Numbered from the stretch's first letter, positions 53,191 to 61,844 are shown. The stretch: DNA of 64,000 bases from Hymenobacter siberiensis (GCF_018967865.2 NZ_JAHLZY020000001.1:2976001-3040000), one strand, 5' to 3'. Translations and numbers: made by a program. The notes: generated by a model not told the origin, from the letters alone.

Positions 53191-53727
53191 TTACTTCACT
53201 TTGGTTTTCAGCTTGGTGTCGCCCGACTTTTCCTTCACCTTCTTGCCGTTGTCTTTCATGGTGGCCATCGGCGTGGTGTCGGTCATGGTCATGCCCGGTG
53301 CGGCGTTGGCGGCGGCCGTAGAGACCTCCTTTACCTCCCCAACCAGCGAAACGGTGGTGCTGCCAGCGGCGGCGTTCGACTCAATGGTCAGCACTTTGTT
53401 CTGCATGCCCATTTTGCCGGTCGAGTTGAAGTGAGCGGCGATGGTGCCGGTTTTGCCGGGCGCAACCGGGGCTTTGGTCCACTCCGGGGTGGTACAGCCG
53501 CAACTCACGCCAATGTTGGAGATGACGAGGGGTGCCGTGCCCGTATTCTTGAACTTGAACGTATGGTCCACGGTACCGCCCTGCACCACGGAACCGAAGT
53601 CGTATTTCACTTCTTCGAACGTGATGGCGGGGCCAGCCGTGGTGGCGGCCTTAGCGGCCGGGGCCTGGGCCTGGGCGGTGTAAGCGGCAGCGGTCAGGCT
53701 CAGGGCGAGAAGCAGGGTTTTTTTCAT
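53191..53727 (-). CDS. DUF1573 secreted protein
   Basis: 178 residues from the ATG at 53727. The signal peptide ends YTAQA. The DUF1573 Ig-like domain shows FEEVKYDFGSVVQGGTVDHT, FKNTGTAPLVISNIGVSCGC and TTPEWTKAPVAPGKTGTI. The CGC pair is the family hallmark. A Lys/Met/Thr-rich tail (~residues 145-178) is likely disordered. Function unknown; abundant in Bacteroidota. It has its own promoter box. Confidence 0.9.
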   Translation of the reverse strand: MKKTLLLALSLTAAAYTAQAQAPAAKAATTAGPAITFEEVKYDFGSVVQGGTVDHTFKFKNTGTAPLVISNIGVSCGCTTPEWTKAPVAPGKTGTIAAHFNSTGKMGMQNKVLTIESNAAAGSTTVSLVGEVKEVSTAAANAAPGMTMTDTTPMATMKDNGKKVKEKSGDTKLKTKVK

Positions 53728-53754
53728 GGAAATCTGAGAGTTAAACGGATTAAA

Positions 53755-53762
53755 CAAATTTA
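53755..53762 (-). promoter_or_regulatory. -7 promoter box of the DUF1573 gene (TAAATTTG)
   Basis: Exact TAnnTTTG match 27 bases before the ATG at 53727. Confidence 0.55.
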
Positions 53763-53873
53763 GGGAGTCGGGGCCAATGAGGCCGCATATCAGGCAGGCG
53801 GAGCCTAACAAATTTTCGGCCAAACTAGCCTCCATCACCTGAAGCCCTGGTGAACGCCCTTTTAACCAATTGG

Positions 53874-54536
53874 CTACCCTTTAAATTCTTTGGAATAAGG
53901 AAATTGCCGCGAAGCCTTGCGCATAATAGTGGTAATGATAGAGTTGGTATCCGACCCAAACCCACGCGAAAGGCTTTTGTCGTATTTCCACAACAGCTCG
54001 CCGCTCTTGCCGTCGTTGATGCTGATGGCCAGCTTGCCCGTGTTGGTAGGCCCCGAAAAGCCGCCCACCATCAGCATGGCCACCGCAGCCCCGCCCGACA
54101 TGGGCTGGCTGCTTTCGAAGGTGCCCGAAATCACGCCATCTACGCCCAGCATTTGAGCAACCTCTTCCATCGTCATGGTGGCCAGCTTATCGGAAGTTAC
54201 ACCATTTTTAGCCAGCAATGCGTTAGTTCTGGCCACGTCCTGCACATCAACATCCATGTCTTTGTCAGCTTTCTGCTTGAGAAAATACGATTGCAGGGCG
54301 CTTTGTACCCCCCGGCCCTCGCGCTCTTCCAACGCCCGCACCCCTTCGGCACCGCCATTTTTCTTCACCTCGGCCGGCCGCAGCTGTAGCGTAGTGCTGA
54401 AAGGCAATACCGCCAAGGTTTTGTGTTCTTTGGCCAACTCCCGAAATTTAGGATTGGTATAAATTTCGCGCGTTTGGGCCGGAGCCGGCAGGGTAGCAAA
54501 CAGCACCAATAGTACTGCTAAGGAAAAGTGTTTCAT
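53874..54536 (-). CDS. Secreted protein of unknown function, CsgG/GNA1162-like in outline
   Basis: 220 residues from the ATG at 54536. A signal peptide (MKHFSLAVLLVLFATLPAPA) is followed by KTLAVLPFSTTLQLRPAEVK, the 'T-x-AVLPF' strand seen in CsgG- and GNA1162-type envelope proteins. Later, VAQMLGVDGVISGTFESSQP and LAISINDGKSGELLWKYDKS fit the same fold. I would call it a putative envelope assembly or stress protein without a fixed role. The helicase gene ends 109 bases upstream on the same strand. Confidence 0.75.
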   Translation of the reverse strand: MKHFSLAVLLVLFATLPAPAQTREIYTNPKFRELAKEHKTLAVLPFSTTLQLRPAEVKKNGGAEGVRALEEREGRGVQSALQSYFLKQKADKDMDVDVQDVARTNALLAKNGVTSDKLATMTMEEVAQMLGVDGVISGTFESSQPMSGGAAVAMLMVGGFSGPTNTGKLAISINDGKSGELLWKYDKSLSRGFGSDTNSIITTIMRKASRQFPYSKEFKG

Positions 54537-54645
54537 GGGAAACGAATGAATGGGATTTGTAGAAAAATGTGAAAAAAGAAACACCGCAAGGTAGCTTTTT
54601 CGGTTGCAAATACCCATTCTCCAACGAGAATATTCCAAATCGCCC

Positions 54646-56082
54646 CTACTCCTCCTCCACCGGGTCGCTGATTAGCTTCTGCTGAAAATTGAGCAGAAAC
54701 AGCCGCTCCGATGCCCGCGTGATGGCCGTGTAGAGCCAGCGCGCAAATTCGCCCGCCAGCGGCTCATCGGGCTTCAAAAAGCCGTGGTCCACAAACACGG
54801 CCTGCCACTGCCCGCCCTGCGCCTTATGGCACGTCAGGGCGTAGGCAAATTTGATTTGCAGGGCGTTGAGGTAGGGGTCCTTGCGCATTTCCTTGTAGCG
54901 CTCGGCCTTGGTTTTGAGGTGGGCATAATCCTCGCTCACGGCCAGGTACAGGGCATTGTTGCGATCGGAGGGCAGGGCCGGGCTCTCGGTATGCAGCGTG
55001 TCGAGCAGCAGCTTGACTTCAATTTCGGGCTCGTCGGGATAATCCACGAGCCGCACCAGGGCCTGGGCAAAATGGAAGCCGTACACCTCTTCCCGCCGAA
55101 TTACCTTCCTGATTTCGAGGAAATCACCGTTGGCCAGAAAGCCGATTTCTGACTCCTTGGGCAGCCAGTAGTAGTTATTGCGCACCACCATGAGGTAGTC
55201 GCCGCCCTCAATCTCCTCCTCGGCATCAAACAACGCCCTGCGAATAAGCTGGTTGTACTGGTTGGCATTGCGGTTGGAACGGCAGATGATGGTGGTGTTT
55301 TCGTGGCCGTACTGGCGGTAGGCCCAGCGCAGGCCGTCCTCCAGCTTGTCGCCGCCCATCTTGAAAATATCCCGGAATCCCTTGGTATGCAGCTGGATAT
55401 TAGGCGCTTGCTCACGCAACTCCTCGCGCAGCTCGGTGGCATTTACCAGAATACCCGATTCCTGGGCCTGGCGCATCACCTGGCGTAGCTCCACGGTGCC
55501 CACGTCGGCGCGGAAGCGGTGGGCCAGCAGCTCCGGGTCGAGGGCCGGGCTCAGGAGCTGGCCCACCGGCGGCAGCTGCGCCGTATCGCCGATAACGAGG
55601 AGCTTATTACTGGTTTTCTCGAATACGAAGCCCATCAAATCATCCAGCAAGCCATTCTCGCCGAAGGCTTTCTCGTCCGAAATCATCGAGGCTTCGTCCA
55701 CGATGTACAGCGTCTGCTCGGCGCGGTTGGGCTGGCGCTGGAAGTTGAGCCGCTCGGAGGGCGAGCCGCTGGTTTGGCGGTAAATCTTTTTATGGATGGT
55801 GCTGGCGGCCACGCCCGCGTAGCCGGCCATCACCTTCGCCGCCCGGCCCGTAGGAGCCATCAGGGTGTATTTGCGCTGCATTTTGTGCAGCCACTGCACC
55901 AGGGCGCTCACCACGGTGGTTTTGCCGGTGCCCGCGTAGCCGCGCAGCACAAACACCTTACGGCCCGGCAGCTGGTCGCGCAAAAACGCATCGAGCTGGG
56001 CGAAGAGTAGAGCTTGGTCGTCGGTGGGCTCGTAAGGGAAATAGTCGCGAACGGACGGGGTGCGGAGGGAGAGCAATGACAC
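54646..56082 (-). CDS. Superfamily 1 DNA helicase (RecD/Dda-like)
   Basis: 478 residues. Walker A is GYAGTGKTT (48-56), motif Ia is LMAPTGRAAKVM, Walker B is LYIVDEASMIS, motif III is LLVIGDTAQLPPVGQ, and motifs V/VI near the C-terminus are ALTCHKAQGGQWQAVFVDHG and WLYTAITRASERLFLL. This is the short Dda/RecD2-type 5'-3' helicase without a nuclease domain, probably used in repair or replication restart. It is not part of a RecBCD operon. Confidence 0.9.
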   Translation of the reverse strand: MSLLSLRTPSVRDYFPYEPTDDQALLFAQLDAFLRDQLPGRKVFVLRGYAGTGKTTVVSALVQWLHKMQRKYTLMAPTGRAAKVMAGYAGVAASTIHKKIYRQTSGSPSERLNFQRQPNRAEQTLYIVDEASMISDEKAFGENGLLDDLMGFVFEKTSNKLLVIGDTAQLPPVGQLLSPALDPELLAHRFRADVGTVELRQVMRQAQESGILVNATELREELREQAPNIQLHTKGFRDIFKMGGDKLEDGLRWAYRQYGHENTTIICRSNRNANQYNQLIRRALFDAEEEIEGGDYLMVVRNNYYWLPKESEIGFLANGDFLEIRKVIRREEVYGFHFAQALVRLVDYPDEPEIEVKLLLDTLHTESPALPSDRNNALYLAVSEDYAHLKTKAERYKEMRKDPYLNALQIKFAYALTCHKAQGGQWQAVFVDHGFLKPDEPLAGEFARWLYTAITRASERLFLLNFQQKLISDPVEEE

Positions 56083-56230
56083 AGTTTTTCAGCAATTAAT
56101 TATCGATTGCCAGCATGTGCTGGGGCAAATTCTTTTTGGTGTTTTAAGCCTTCTCTTGCCAAAAAGTGCTTTGCTGCCATAATTCAAGCCCTTGTGCTAG
56201 GATGTGGCGCAAGGTATTCAGGTCTGCCGG

Positions 56231-56680
56231 TTACCATTGTACCGGACCATTTACGCGCCAAGGCAATTCCATATCTGAATTGAGGTATGGCCCACTTTGG
56301 GCGTAAAGCAAGTCAAAAACCCGGTTTCGCGCCGAGTTGTGCTCATTGCCCACGAATAGCTTCTGAACGCCGGCACTCAAATCATCGAACAAATTCCAGA
56401 CACTCAAATATTCCCCCACTGGCTGCTCAGCACCACTTACCAACCATGCGACTATTGCATCAAGATTAGTTAGCTAAGCTTCCTGCTTCTGCAACTGTTT
56501 ATTTAAACCGAGTGCAAAGGAATTTAGCTGCTGATACGTATCGAAAATGGGCACTTTGTTTTGGGCATCGGTCCAGAGTGATTCCCTTCCCGGTTCCGGG
56601 AGGTCCATCCATAGTAGAAACCCCTCCCGATGTTGCCAGCGGACATGATAGGCGAAATACTTCTTACCCGCATTTTCCAT
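56231..56680 (-). pseudogene. Small unknown protein interrupted by an in-frame TAG
   Basis: The frame opens at 56680 (MENAGKKYFAYHVRWQHREG), runs 68 codons to TAG at 56474-56476 (LNKQLQKQEA), and continues in the same frame without other stops (LTNLDAIVAWLVSGAEQPVG ... DMELPWRVNGPVQW) to TAA at 56231. The two parts together give about 150 residues, a coherent acidic, Trp-rich soluble protein. No family is recognised. It is less GC-rich than its neighbours. Either a recent nonsense mutation (GAG to TAG fits) or a readthrough case. Confidence 0.65.
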
Positions 56681-56692
56681 TTTCTGAGCAAA

Positions 56693-57136
56693 TTACTGCG
56701 GCTCAATCACCGCCATCGTGGCGCTGGCTTTGGCAATCATCAACTCATCGCACCACACTTCGGCCTCGCAGAAGTGCAGGCGGCGACCGGGTTTCAGCAC
56801 CCAGCCAATAGCGCGGAGTCGCTGCCCCACGCCGGGGTGCAGGTAGGAGATTTTCAAATCGGAGGTGACCACCCCCACGCCCTCGGGCACCAGCGTTACG
56901 GCGGCGAAGCCGGCTACCAAATCGGCCAGCGTGGCAATGAGACCACCGTGCGTGAAGCCGTGCTGCTGCAAATGCTGGCTGGCGATGGTAAGCTCGGCTT
57001 CGACGCGGCCGGGGGTGATAACCGTCAGGTCGGCCCCAATGAGGTGCATGAAGCCCTGCCCCAGCAGCTTGCGCCGGATACGGGTTTCGAGGTCGGTAGA
57101 AGTAGCAGGAGCGGGAAGGTTAGTTTCGGAATTCAT
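56693..57136 (-). CDS. Hotdog-fold thioesterase (PaaI/YdiI type)
   Basis: 147 residues from the ATG at 57136, set by a promoter box 4 bases upstream. The hotdog core shows ELTIASQHLQQHGFTHGGLI (HGG motif), then ATLADLVAGFAAVTLVPEGV and TSDLKISYLHPGVGQRLRAI. Predicted to cleave acyl-CoA thioesters; the substrate is unknown. The stop lies 12 bases before the interrupted small gene's start, so they may share a transcript. Confidence 0.9.
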   Translation of the reverse strand: MNSETNLPAPATSTDLETRIRRKLLGQGFMHLIGADLTVITPGRVEAELTIASQHLQQHGFTHGGLIATLADLVAGFAAVTLVPEGVGVVTSDLKISYLHPGVGQRLRAIGWVLKPGRRLHFCEAEVWCDELMIAKASATMAVIEPQ

Positions 57137-57140
57137 GGGC

Positions 57141-57148
57141 CAAAGGTA
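57141..57148 (-). promoter_or_regulatory. -7 promoter box of the thioesterase gene (TACCTTTG), leaderless
   Basis: Exact TAnnTTTG match ending 4 bases before the ATG at 57136. Confidence 0.6.
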
Positions 57149-57370
57149 CTGGCTTGCGCAGGCCCCCCGCACCTCGGGGCGCAACAATTGGCCGGCGCCA
57201 AGGCCTCCAGCCCAGCGCAGCAGCCGGCCCAGGCCGGCGCATAAGATACTCGATAACAACTCCTTACCTCGCCTCAGATTTTATTAGTAAAACAATGTCG
57301 TTTTAGGGCCGTTTGCCGTACAACGCTGCTGCCTGACCACCTGCGGCCCTTCCACTCTTTCCACCAAGCT

Positions 57371-57874
57371 ATGCTCGATTCGCCAAATATTTCCCCCGAC
57401 AATTTACTTCAGGCATATTCCGGCAAAGTGCGGGTACGGGTGGGCGGGCTGTTGCTGCGCGGCGGGGGGATGCTGCTGGCGGCCCACCGGGGCCTGCTGC
57501 CGAAGGATGCGCCGTTCTGGTCGCCGCCGGGCGGGGGCTGGCAGTTTGGCGAGAGCCTGAAAGAAGCGCTAGTGCGGGAGTTCCGGGAAGAAACCGGCCT
57601 GACGGTGCGCGTGGGGCGCTTTTTGCACCTGCACGAATTCAGCACCGACAAGCTGCAGGCCCTGGAGCTGTTCTTTGAAGTGGTGGCCGATGCCGACGCC
57701 CAACCCACGCTGGGCCACGACCCCGAGCACGCCGCCGACCGCCAGCTCCTTACCGAGCTGCAATGGTTTACGCCCCGGCAGCTGCTGCAGGTGCCCCCGG
57801 CCCAGGTGCACCCGCTGCTACGCATGGTGCTCAGCCCCGACGACCTGTTTGTACCCCAGATACGCTTCGTCTGA
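57371..57874 (+). CDS. Nudix hydrolase
   Basis: 167 residues. The Nudix box is GGGWQFGESLKEALVREF followed by REETGLTV, with the metal glutamates in place. A short N-terminal extension (LDSPNISPDNLLQAYSGKVR) precedes the fold. The WSPPGGG entry and the FFEVVADADAQP loop are typical of nucleotide-sugar or NTP-cleaving members. The substrate cannot be assigned. Confidence 0.88.
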   Translation: MLDSPNISPDNLLQAYSGKVRVRVGGLLLRGGGMLLAAHRGLLPKDAPFWSPPGGGWQFGESLKEALVREFREETGLTVRVGRFLHLHEFSTDKLQALELFFEVVADADAQPTLGHDPEHAADRQLLTELQWFTPRQLLQVPPAQVHPLLRMVLSPDDLFVPQIRFV

Positions 57875-58002
57875 GCCGTACCCGGCCACCAGCGCAGGAT
57901 TTGAGGCGGCAATCTGCCGGCCCGGCTCGCGGTATTTTTAGCGGCTTCCCCAGGCGCGGCCTTATCTTTAGCCCCGGCCGTTGGCCTGTTTAGCTTCGAT
58001 TC

Positions 58003-58875
58003 GTGCCTGCTCCTACTTCTGCTTATTCCGCGTCGGCGGCTGTATTGCCTCCCCTGTTGCGTCTGCGCGACGAAACCTTCGACCCCACCAACCTGGGGGC
58101 TTACAACCTGTACCTGCTGGCCAGCCCGGCCCGCCTGCACCTGGCCGTGGCCGATGTGGAACGGCGCAAATTCGTAGTGCTGGAAGATTATCAGCTGCCC
58201 GGCGGCGGCGTGCCCGCCCTGGCCGCCCAGCACGATTTCCTGGGCCTGCGGGGCTGGAACGCCGTGCGGCTGGCCGTCACGGGCCGGGCATTTACGCTGC
58301 TACCGTCTCCCCTATTCCGGGCCGGCGACGAGGCCGCCGCCCTGCGCCTGCACCACACCCCCACGCCCACCGAAGTAGTGCGCCACACCACTCATCCCGG
58401 CCTGGAGCTGGTGAACGTGTTTGCCGCCGACGCGGCCCTGGCCGAGTGGCTCACGGCCACGTACGGGGCCACCGGCCGGCTGCTGCACCACACCAGCGCG
58501 CTGCTGGCCGGCCTGGTGCACCAGCGCGGCGCGGCATCTCCCCGCCGCCTGTATCTCAACCCCGGCCCGCAGGAGCTCACGCTGGTCGTGCTGGGCCAGC
58601 ACCTGGAGTACTGCAACGTGTTCCCGTGCACCACCGCCGAGGACGTGGTGTACTACACCATCCTCGTGATGCAGGAGCTGGCCCTCGACCCCGACCAGGA
58701 CGACGTGACCGTATGGGGTGAGCTCATGCCCGATTCAGCCGTGTTCAGCCTGCTGCGCACCTATGTGCGCAACGTGCATTTCGGCCCCCGCCCCGGCAAC
58801 GTGGAGTACAGCTACCGTCTCAATGATGTGTTCGAATACCGCTATTTCGACCTATTCAGCCTGCACTTCGCATAG
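58003..58875 (+). CDS. DUF3822 family protein
   Basis: 290 residues, GTG start. Matches the Bacteroidota DUF3822 family: LRDETFDPTNLGAYNLYLLA, VADVERRKFVVLEDYQLPGG, PSPLFRAGDEAAALRLHHT, then LVVLGQHLEYCNVFPCTTAE and DVVYYTILVMQELALDPDQD. Actin/ASKHA-like folds have been suggested for it; the function is unknown. It precedes coaD, a common pairing in this phylum (often with rsmD, which is absent here). Confidence 0.85.
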   Translation: MPAPTSAYSASAAVLPPLLRLRDETFDPTNLGAYNLYLLASPARLHLAVADVERRKFVVLEDYQLPGGGVPALAAQHDFLGLRGWNAVRLAVTGRAFTLLPSPLFRAGDEAAALRLHHTPTPTEVVRHTTHPGLELVNVFAADAALAEWLTATYGATGRLLHHTSALLAGLVHQRGAASPRRLYLNPGPQELTLVVLGQHLEYCNVFPCTTAEDVVYYTILVMQELALDPDQDDVTVWGELMPDSAVFSLLRTYVRNVHFGPRPGNVEYSYRLNDVFEYRYFDLFSLHFA

Positions 58876-58877
58876 TG

Positions 58878-58962
58878 GAGTTATGAGTTAAGAGGCAGGA
58901 GTTATGAGTTGTCATCGCGTCGATTCAGAACTGATAATTCCTGCCTCTTAACTCATAACTCC
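58878..58962. repeat. Inverted repeat between DUF3822 and coaD genes
   Basis: GGAGTTATGAGTTAAGAGGC pairs with GCCTCTTAACTCATAACTCC over ~33 bases, except for small bulges. Extra CTAACTCC copies follow up to 58977, right before the coaD start. Confidence 0.8.
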
Positions 58963-58982
58963 TAACTCCTAACTCCCCATAA

Positions 58983-59450
58983 ATGCCCCGCACCGCCCTT
59001 TTTCCTGGTTCCTTCGACCCGTTCACCAACGGCCACCTCGACATTGTGCAACGCGGGATGGCGCTGTTCGACCACATCATTATTGCCATCGGTACCAACA
59101 GCAGTAAGCAGCGCTACCTGCCCGTTGAGCAGATGCAGGGGTTGATTGCCGGGCTTTTTGAGGACGAGCCCCGGGTATCGGTGCGCACTTTTAAAGGCCT
59201 CACGGCCGAGTTTGCCCGGGAAACTGGGGCGGCTTTCCTGCTGCGTGGCCTGCGCAACAGTCCCGATTTCGAGTATGAAAAGCCCATCGCCTACGGCAAC
59301 CAGCACATCAATGCCAGGCTGGAAACGGTATTCCTCCTGACCTCGCCCACGCTTGGAGCCATCAGCAGCACCATTATTCGCGACATTCACCGTTTTGGGG
59401 GCAATGTGGAGGCTTTCCTGCCTTTTCCGATGCCGCCCCTGGCGCACTAG
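58983..59450 (+). CDS. coaD: Pantetheine-phosphate adenylyltransferase
   Basis: 155 residues. Makes dephospho-CoA from 4'-phosphopantetheine and ATP. The nucleotidyltransferase motif is FPGSFDPFTNGHLDIVQRG (TNGH at 15-18), with AAFLLRGLRNSPDFEYE in the middle. The family end SPTLGAISSTIIRDIHRFGG replaces the usual ISSTLVRE. Normal length. Convergent with a lipoprotein gene whose stop is 8 bases away. Confidence 0.96.
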   Translation: MPRTALFPGSFDPFTNGHLDIVQRGMALFDHIIIAIGTNSSKQRYLPVEQMQGLIAGLFEDEPRVSVRTFKGLTAEFARETGAAFLLRGLRNSPDFEYEKPIAYGNQHINARLETVFLLTSPTLGAISSTIIRDIHRFGGNVEAFLPFPMPPLAH

Positions 59451-59458
59451 AGCGGCAG

Positions 59459-59947
59459 CTACTGGCTGAGGGCCAGCGCCAGCACCCGCAGGCCCATAAA
59501 CCGCGTGGGGTGCTGGTGCTGAAAAAATGGCAGCACCAAGTATTCGGCTGAGCTGAGCTGCAGGCCGCTACGGGCCATCAGTTCGTTCTCGTTGCTGCCC
59601 ATTAGCATCAGCTCGTTCACCTGGCGCGTGTGGGCATCATAGGCAACCACAATGGCCAGGCCCCGGTGCTGAAACAGCAGGGTCGAGTCGGGCTGCTCAT
59701 TGGTATGGATTGAAGGTGCCCGCGTAGGGTCCAGCAAGGCATCCGGCACCGGCAGGCCCCGCCCCAGCTGCCGGCTTATCCCATCAATAGTAAGCGGCAG
59801 CAGGCCAGGCACATCCACTTGCGGCAGTTGCAGGGCCGCCGTGGCAACGGCGGTTACGGCACGGTCATGGTTGGACTCATGAGCGCCCGAGCAGGCCCCC
59901 ATCCCAACCATCAGCACACCACCCAAAAGTATCTGAGACCACTGCAT
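59459..59947 (-). CDS. Hypothetical lipoprotein (162 aa)
   Basis: Not recognised. A lipoprotein signal (ILLGGVLMVGMGAC) is followed by a soluble domain containing LPLTIDGISRQLGRGLPVPD, then LLFQHRGLAIVVAYDAHTRQ and a Leu-rich end. Probably anchored in the periplasm or outer membrane. The Nudix gene upstream ends 17 bases before its start, so the two may form one unit. Confidence 0.75.
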   Translation of the reverse strand: MQWSQILLGGVLMVGMGACSGAHESNHDRAVTAVATAALQLPQVDVPGLLPLTIDGISRQLGRGLPVPDALLDPTRAPSIHTNEQPDSTLLFQHRGLAIVVAYDAHTRQVNELMLMGSNENELMARSGLQLSSAEYLVLPFFQHQHPTRFMGLRVLALALSQ

Positions 59948-59964
59948 CGCCCGGCAAGGTACGG

Positions 59965-60666
59965 TTATTTACCCGTTGCCGGCTCTTTGGTGGGCTTGCC
60001 GGCCATGTTGCTGAGGTAGTGGCGCACCACCAGCGCAATGGAGGCGTACGAATCTTCCAGCTTGGTCAGGGCTTCCTGCGGCGACATCCAACGCACTTCC
60101 TCGATGTACTCCTCGGTCTGGGGCTTCATCAGGCTGTCATCGAGGCACTTCATGAGGAACCAGCTGGTTTTCTTCAGCATCTTGTTGCCTTTGTAGGCGT
60201 AGCTGTGCCAGGTACTGGGCAATTCCTCACCGAGCTCCAGCTTAATGTTCGTTTCCTCTTCCACTTCGCGCAGGGCGCCAGCGGCCTGGTCCTCATCGCT
60301 CTTGAGCTTGCCCTTGGGCAGGTCCCATTTGCCGAGACGATAAATCATCAGCACCTGGTCGCCTTTCACCACCAGCCCGCCGCCAGCCTTGGCAATTTTG
60401 AACTGGTCTTTGAAGTGCAGGGTGATGAATTTCTTCTTTTTGACCAGCATGGTCAGCGATTTCAGCTTTTTCAGCTTCTTCACTTCCATCAGGCGCAGCA
60501 GGCGGTCGACAAACAGCGGACCGGCGTCGCGCACCAGCACATCGCCCACCAGGTCCTTGGACGTAAAGTCGTCGTCGGGGCTGAGAATGAGGTCAAACTT
60601 GTGCTTGTACACTTTTTCGCTGAGTTTCTTGATAACCAGCGGAATATCGTTGATGAAAATGTTCAT
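59965..60666 (-). CDS. Nudix hydrolase with an N-terminal extension
   Basis: 233 residues. The first ~90 residues are Lys-rich (VKKLKKLKSLTMLVKKKKF) and unlike the core family. The Nudix box is KWDLPKGKLKSDEDQAAGA followed by LREVEEETNI. The end is EEYIEEVRWMSPQEALTKLE. This two-part layout is common in Bacteroidota. The substrate is unknown; the basic N-terminus may bind nucleic acid or a partner. Confidence 0.88.
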   Translation of the reverse strand: MNIFINDIPLVIKKLSEKVYKHKFDLILSPDDDFTSKDLVGDVLVRDAGPLFVDRLLRLMEVKKLKKLKSLTMLVKKKKFITLHFKDQFKIAKAGGGLVVKGDQVLMIYRLGKWDLPKGKLKSDEDQAAGALREVEEETNIKLELGEELPSTWHSYAYKGNKMLKKTSWFLMKCLDDSLMKPQTEEYIEEVRWMSPQEALTKLEDSYASIALVVRHYLSNMAGKPTKEPATGK

Positions 60667-60805
60667 CGGAGGAAGCGGATTGAGAAAAGACGTCGGGCCA
60701 AAGCAAGCCGCCGAAGTCAGGAATAAGAATTAGGAGTCTGGTCGGTGGCAGCAGCTGCAAGATACGGGGCCGGACTGATTCGCCGGGTGCCCCCATATTT
60801 GCGGC

Positions 60806-61339
60806 ATGACACGTATTGGCCTGCTTTCCGACACCCACGGCTACCTCGACGAGCGAATTGCGCATCATCTGCGCGACTGCGACGAAATATGGCACGCCGG
60901 CGATTTCGGCGATTCCCGCGTGGTGGACGAATTGGAGGCCTTAGCGCCGCGCTTCCGGGGCGTGTACGGCAATATCGACGGCACGGACGTGCGAAGGTCC
61001 CAACCCCTGGTTCAAGACTTTGAGCTTGAGGGGCTGCGGGTTTTAATTACCCACATTGGCGGCTACCCCGGGCACTACGCCCCTGCTGCCCGGCCCCTGC
61101 TCGACAGCACGCGGCCGGGGCTGTTCATCACCGGGCACTCGCACATTCTGCGGGTAATGCCCGACCCCCGGCGGCACCTGCTGCACCTGAACCCCGGCGC
61201 GGCCGGCCGGCACGGCTTCCACCAGGTTCGCACGCTGCTGCGCTTTGGCATTGAGGCGGGCAAGGTGGTGGATTTGCAGGCCGTGGAGCTGGGCAAGCGC
61301 GGCAGCTCCGGTTCCCACTGTGAAGGGAACGCAGCGTAG
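60806..61339 (+). CDS. YfcE/MJ0936-type metallophosphoesterase
   Basis: 177 residues. The calcineurin-like metal site is complete: LLSDTHGY (D9/H11 area), IWHAGDFGD, VYGNIDG, and LITHIGG with LFITGHSHILR. The YfcE group cleaves small phosphodiesters. A promoter-like CATATTTG lies 5 bases before the ATG, so the transcript is probably near leaderless. A terminator follows at 61377. Confidence 0.93.
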   Translation: MTRIGLLSDTHGYLDERIAHHLRDCDEIWHAGDFGDSRVVDELEALAPRFRGVYGNIDGTDVRRSQPLVQDFELEGLRVLITHIGGYPGHYAPAARPLLDSTRPGLFITGHSHILRVMPDPRRHLLHLNPGAAGRHGFHQVRTLLRFGIEAGKVVDLQAVELGKRGSSGSHCEGNAA

Positions 61340-61376
61340 CATGGCAACGTGAGAGCCGACACCCGTGGCAAAGCCA

Positions 61377-61424
61377 ACAAGCCCCGCGACCTGTAAAACA
61401 GGAAACGGGGCTTGTCGATTTTTT
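61377..61424 (+). terminator. Rho-independent terminator
   Basis: Stem ACAAGCCCCG/CGGGGCTTGT with a 19-base loop and a T-run, after the phosphoesterase gene. Confidence 0.85.
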
Positions 61425-61487
61425 GGGCTGCCCGGGGCAACCGACCGAATTGCTTCGGCCTGTGCCCAATGGCCAGCGAAAAGTTAC

Positions 61488-61793
61488 TTACAGCGCAATC
61501 TCAGGCTTGGGGTGCTCACCTTCCTGACCGTCGGCGTTCACCGGCTTGGTCACGGCATCAGCTGTGTCGAAAGCGGCGGCGTTGTCGGCGGCTTCGGTGG
61601 TTTTAGCAGCCTTGGCGGCGGGAGCTGTAGCAGCGGGAGCGGCGGCACCAGGAGTGGTGAAGCGCGACTTCAGCTCTTCCAGGTCCACGTTTTTCAGGAC
61701 GGGCGTGCGGAGCAACTCCTTGATAATGCTCTTCTTATTGTTGGCGCGGGCAATGTTCTTGCGGTGCTTGCGCTTGAGGCGGGTAACGGACAT
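61488..61793 (-). CDS. Small protein with a strongly basic N-terminus (101 aa)
   Basis: Residues 1-30 are highly basic (MSVTRLKRKHRKNIARANNK, then KSIIKELLRTPVLKN), in a style resembling ribosomal or RNA-binding peptides. Residues ~45-80 form a disordered Ala/Pro/Thr linker and the end is acidic. The family is not recognised. A good promoter box lies upstream, so it is likely a real expressed gene. RNA binding is an inference from charge only. Confidence 0.75.
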   Translation of the reverse strand: MSVTRLKRKHRKNIARANNKKSIIKELLRTPVLKNVDLEELKSRFTTPGAAAPAATAPAAKAAKTTEAADNAAAFDTADAVTKPVNADGQEGEHPKPEIAL

Positions 61794-61836
61794 GGTGCCG
61801 GATTGGTTAAAGTCTAGGGGCTTACGAAACGGAGGG

Positions 61837-61844
61837 CAAAAGTA
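61837..61844 (-). promoter_or_regulatory. -7 promoter box (TACTTTTG)
   Basis: Exact TAnnTTTG match 43 bases upstream of the ATG at 61793. Confidence 0.55.
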
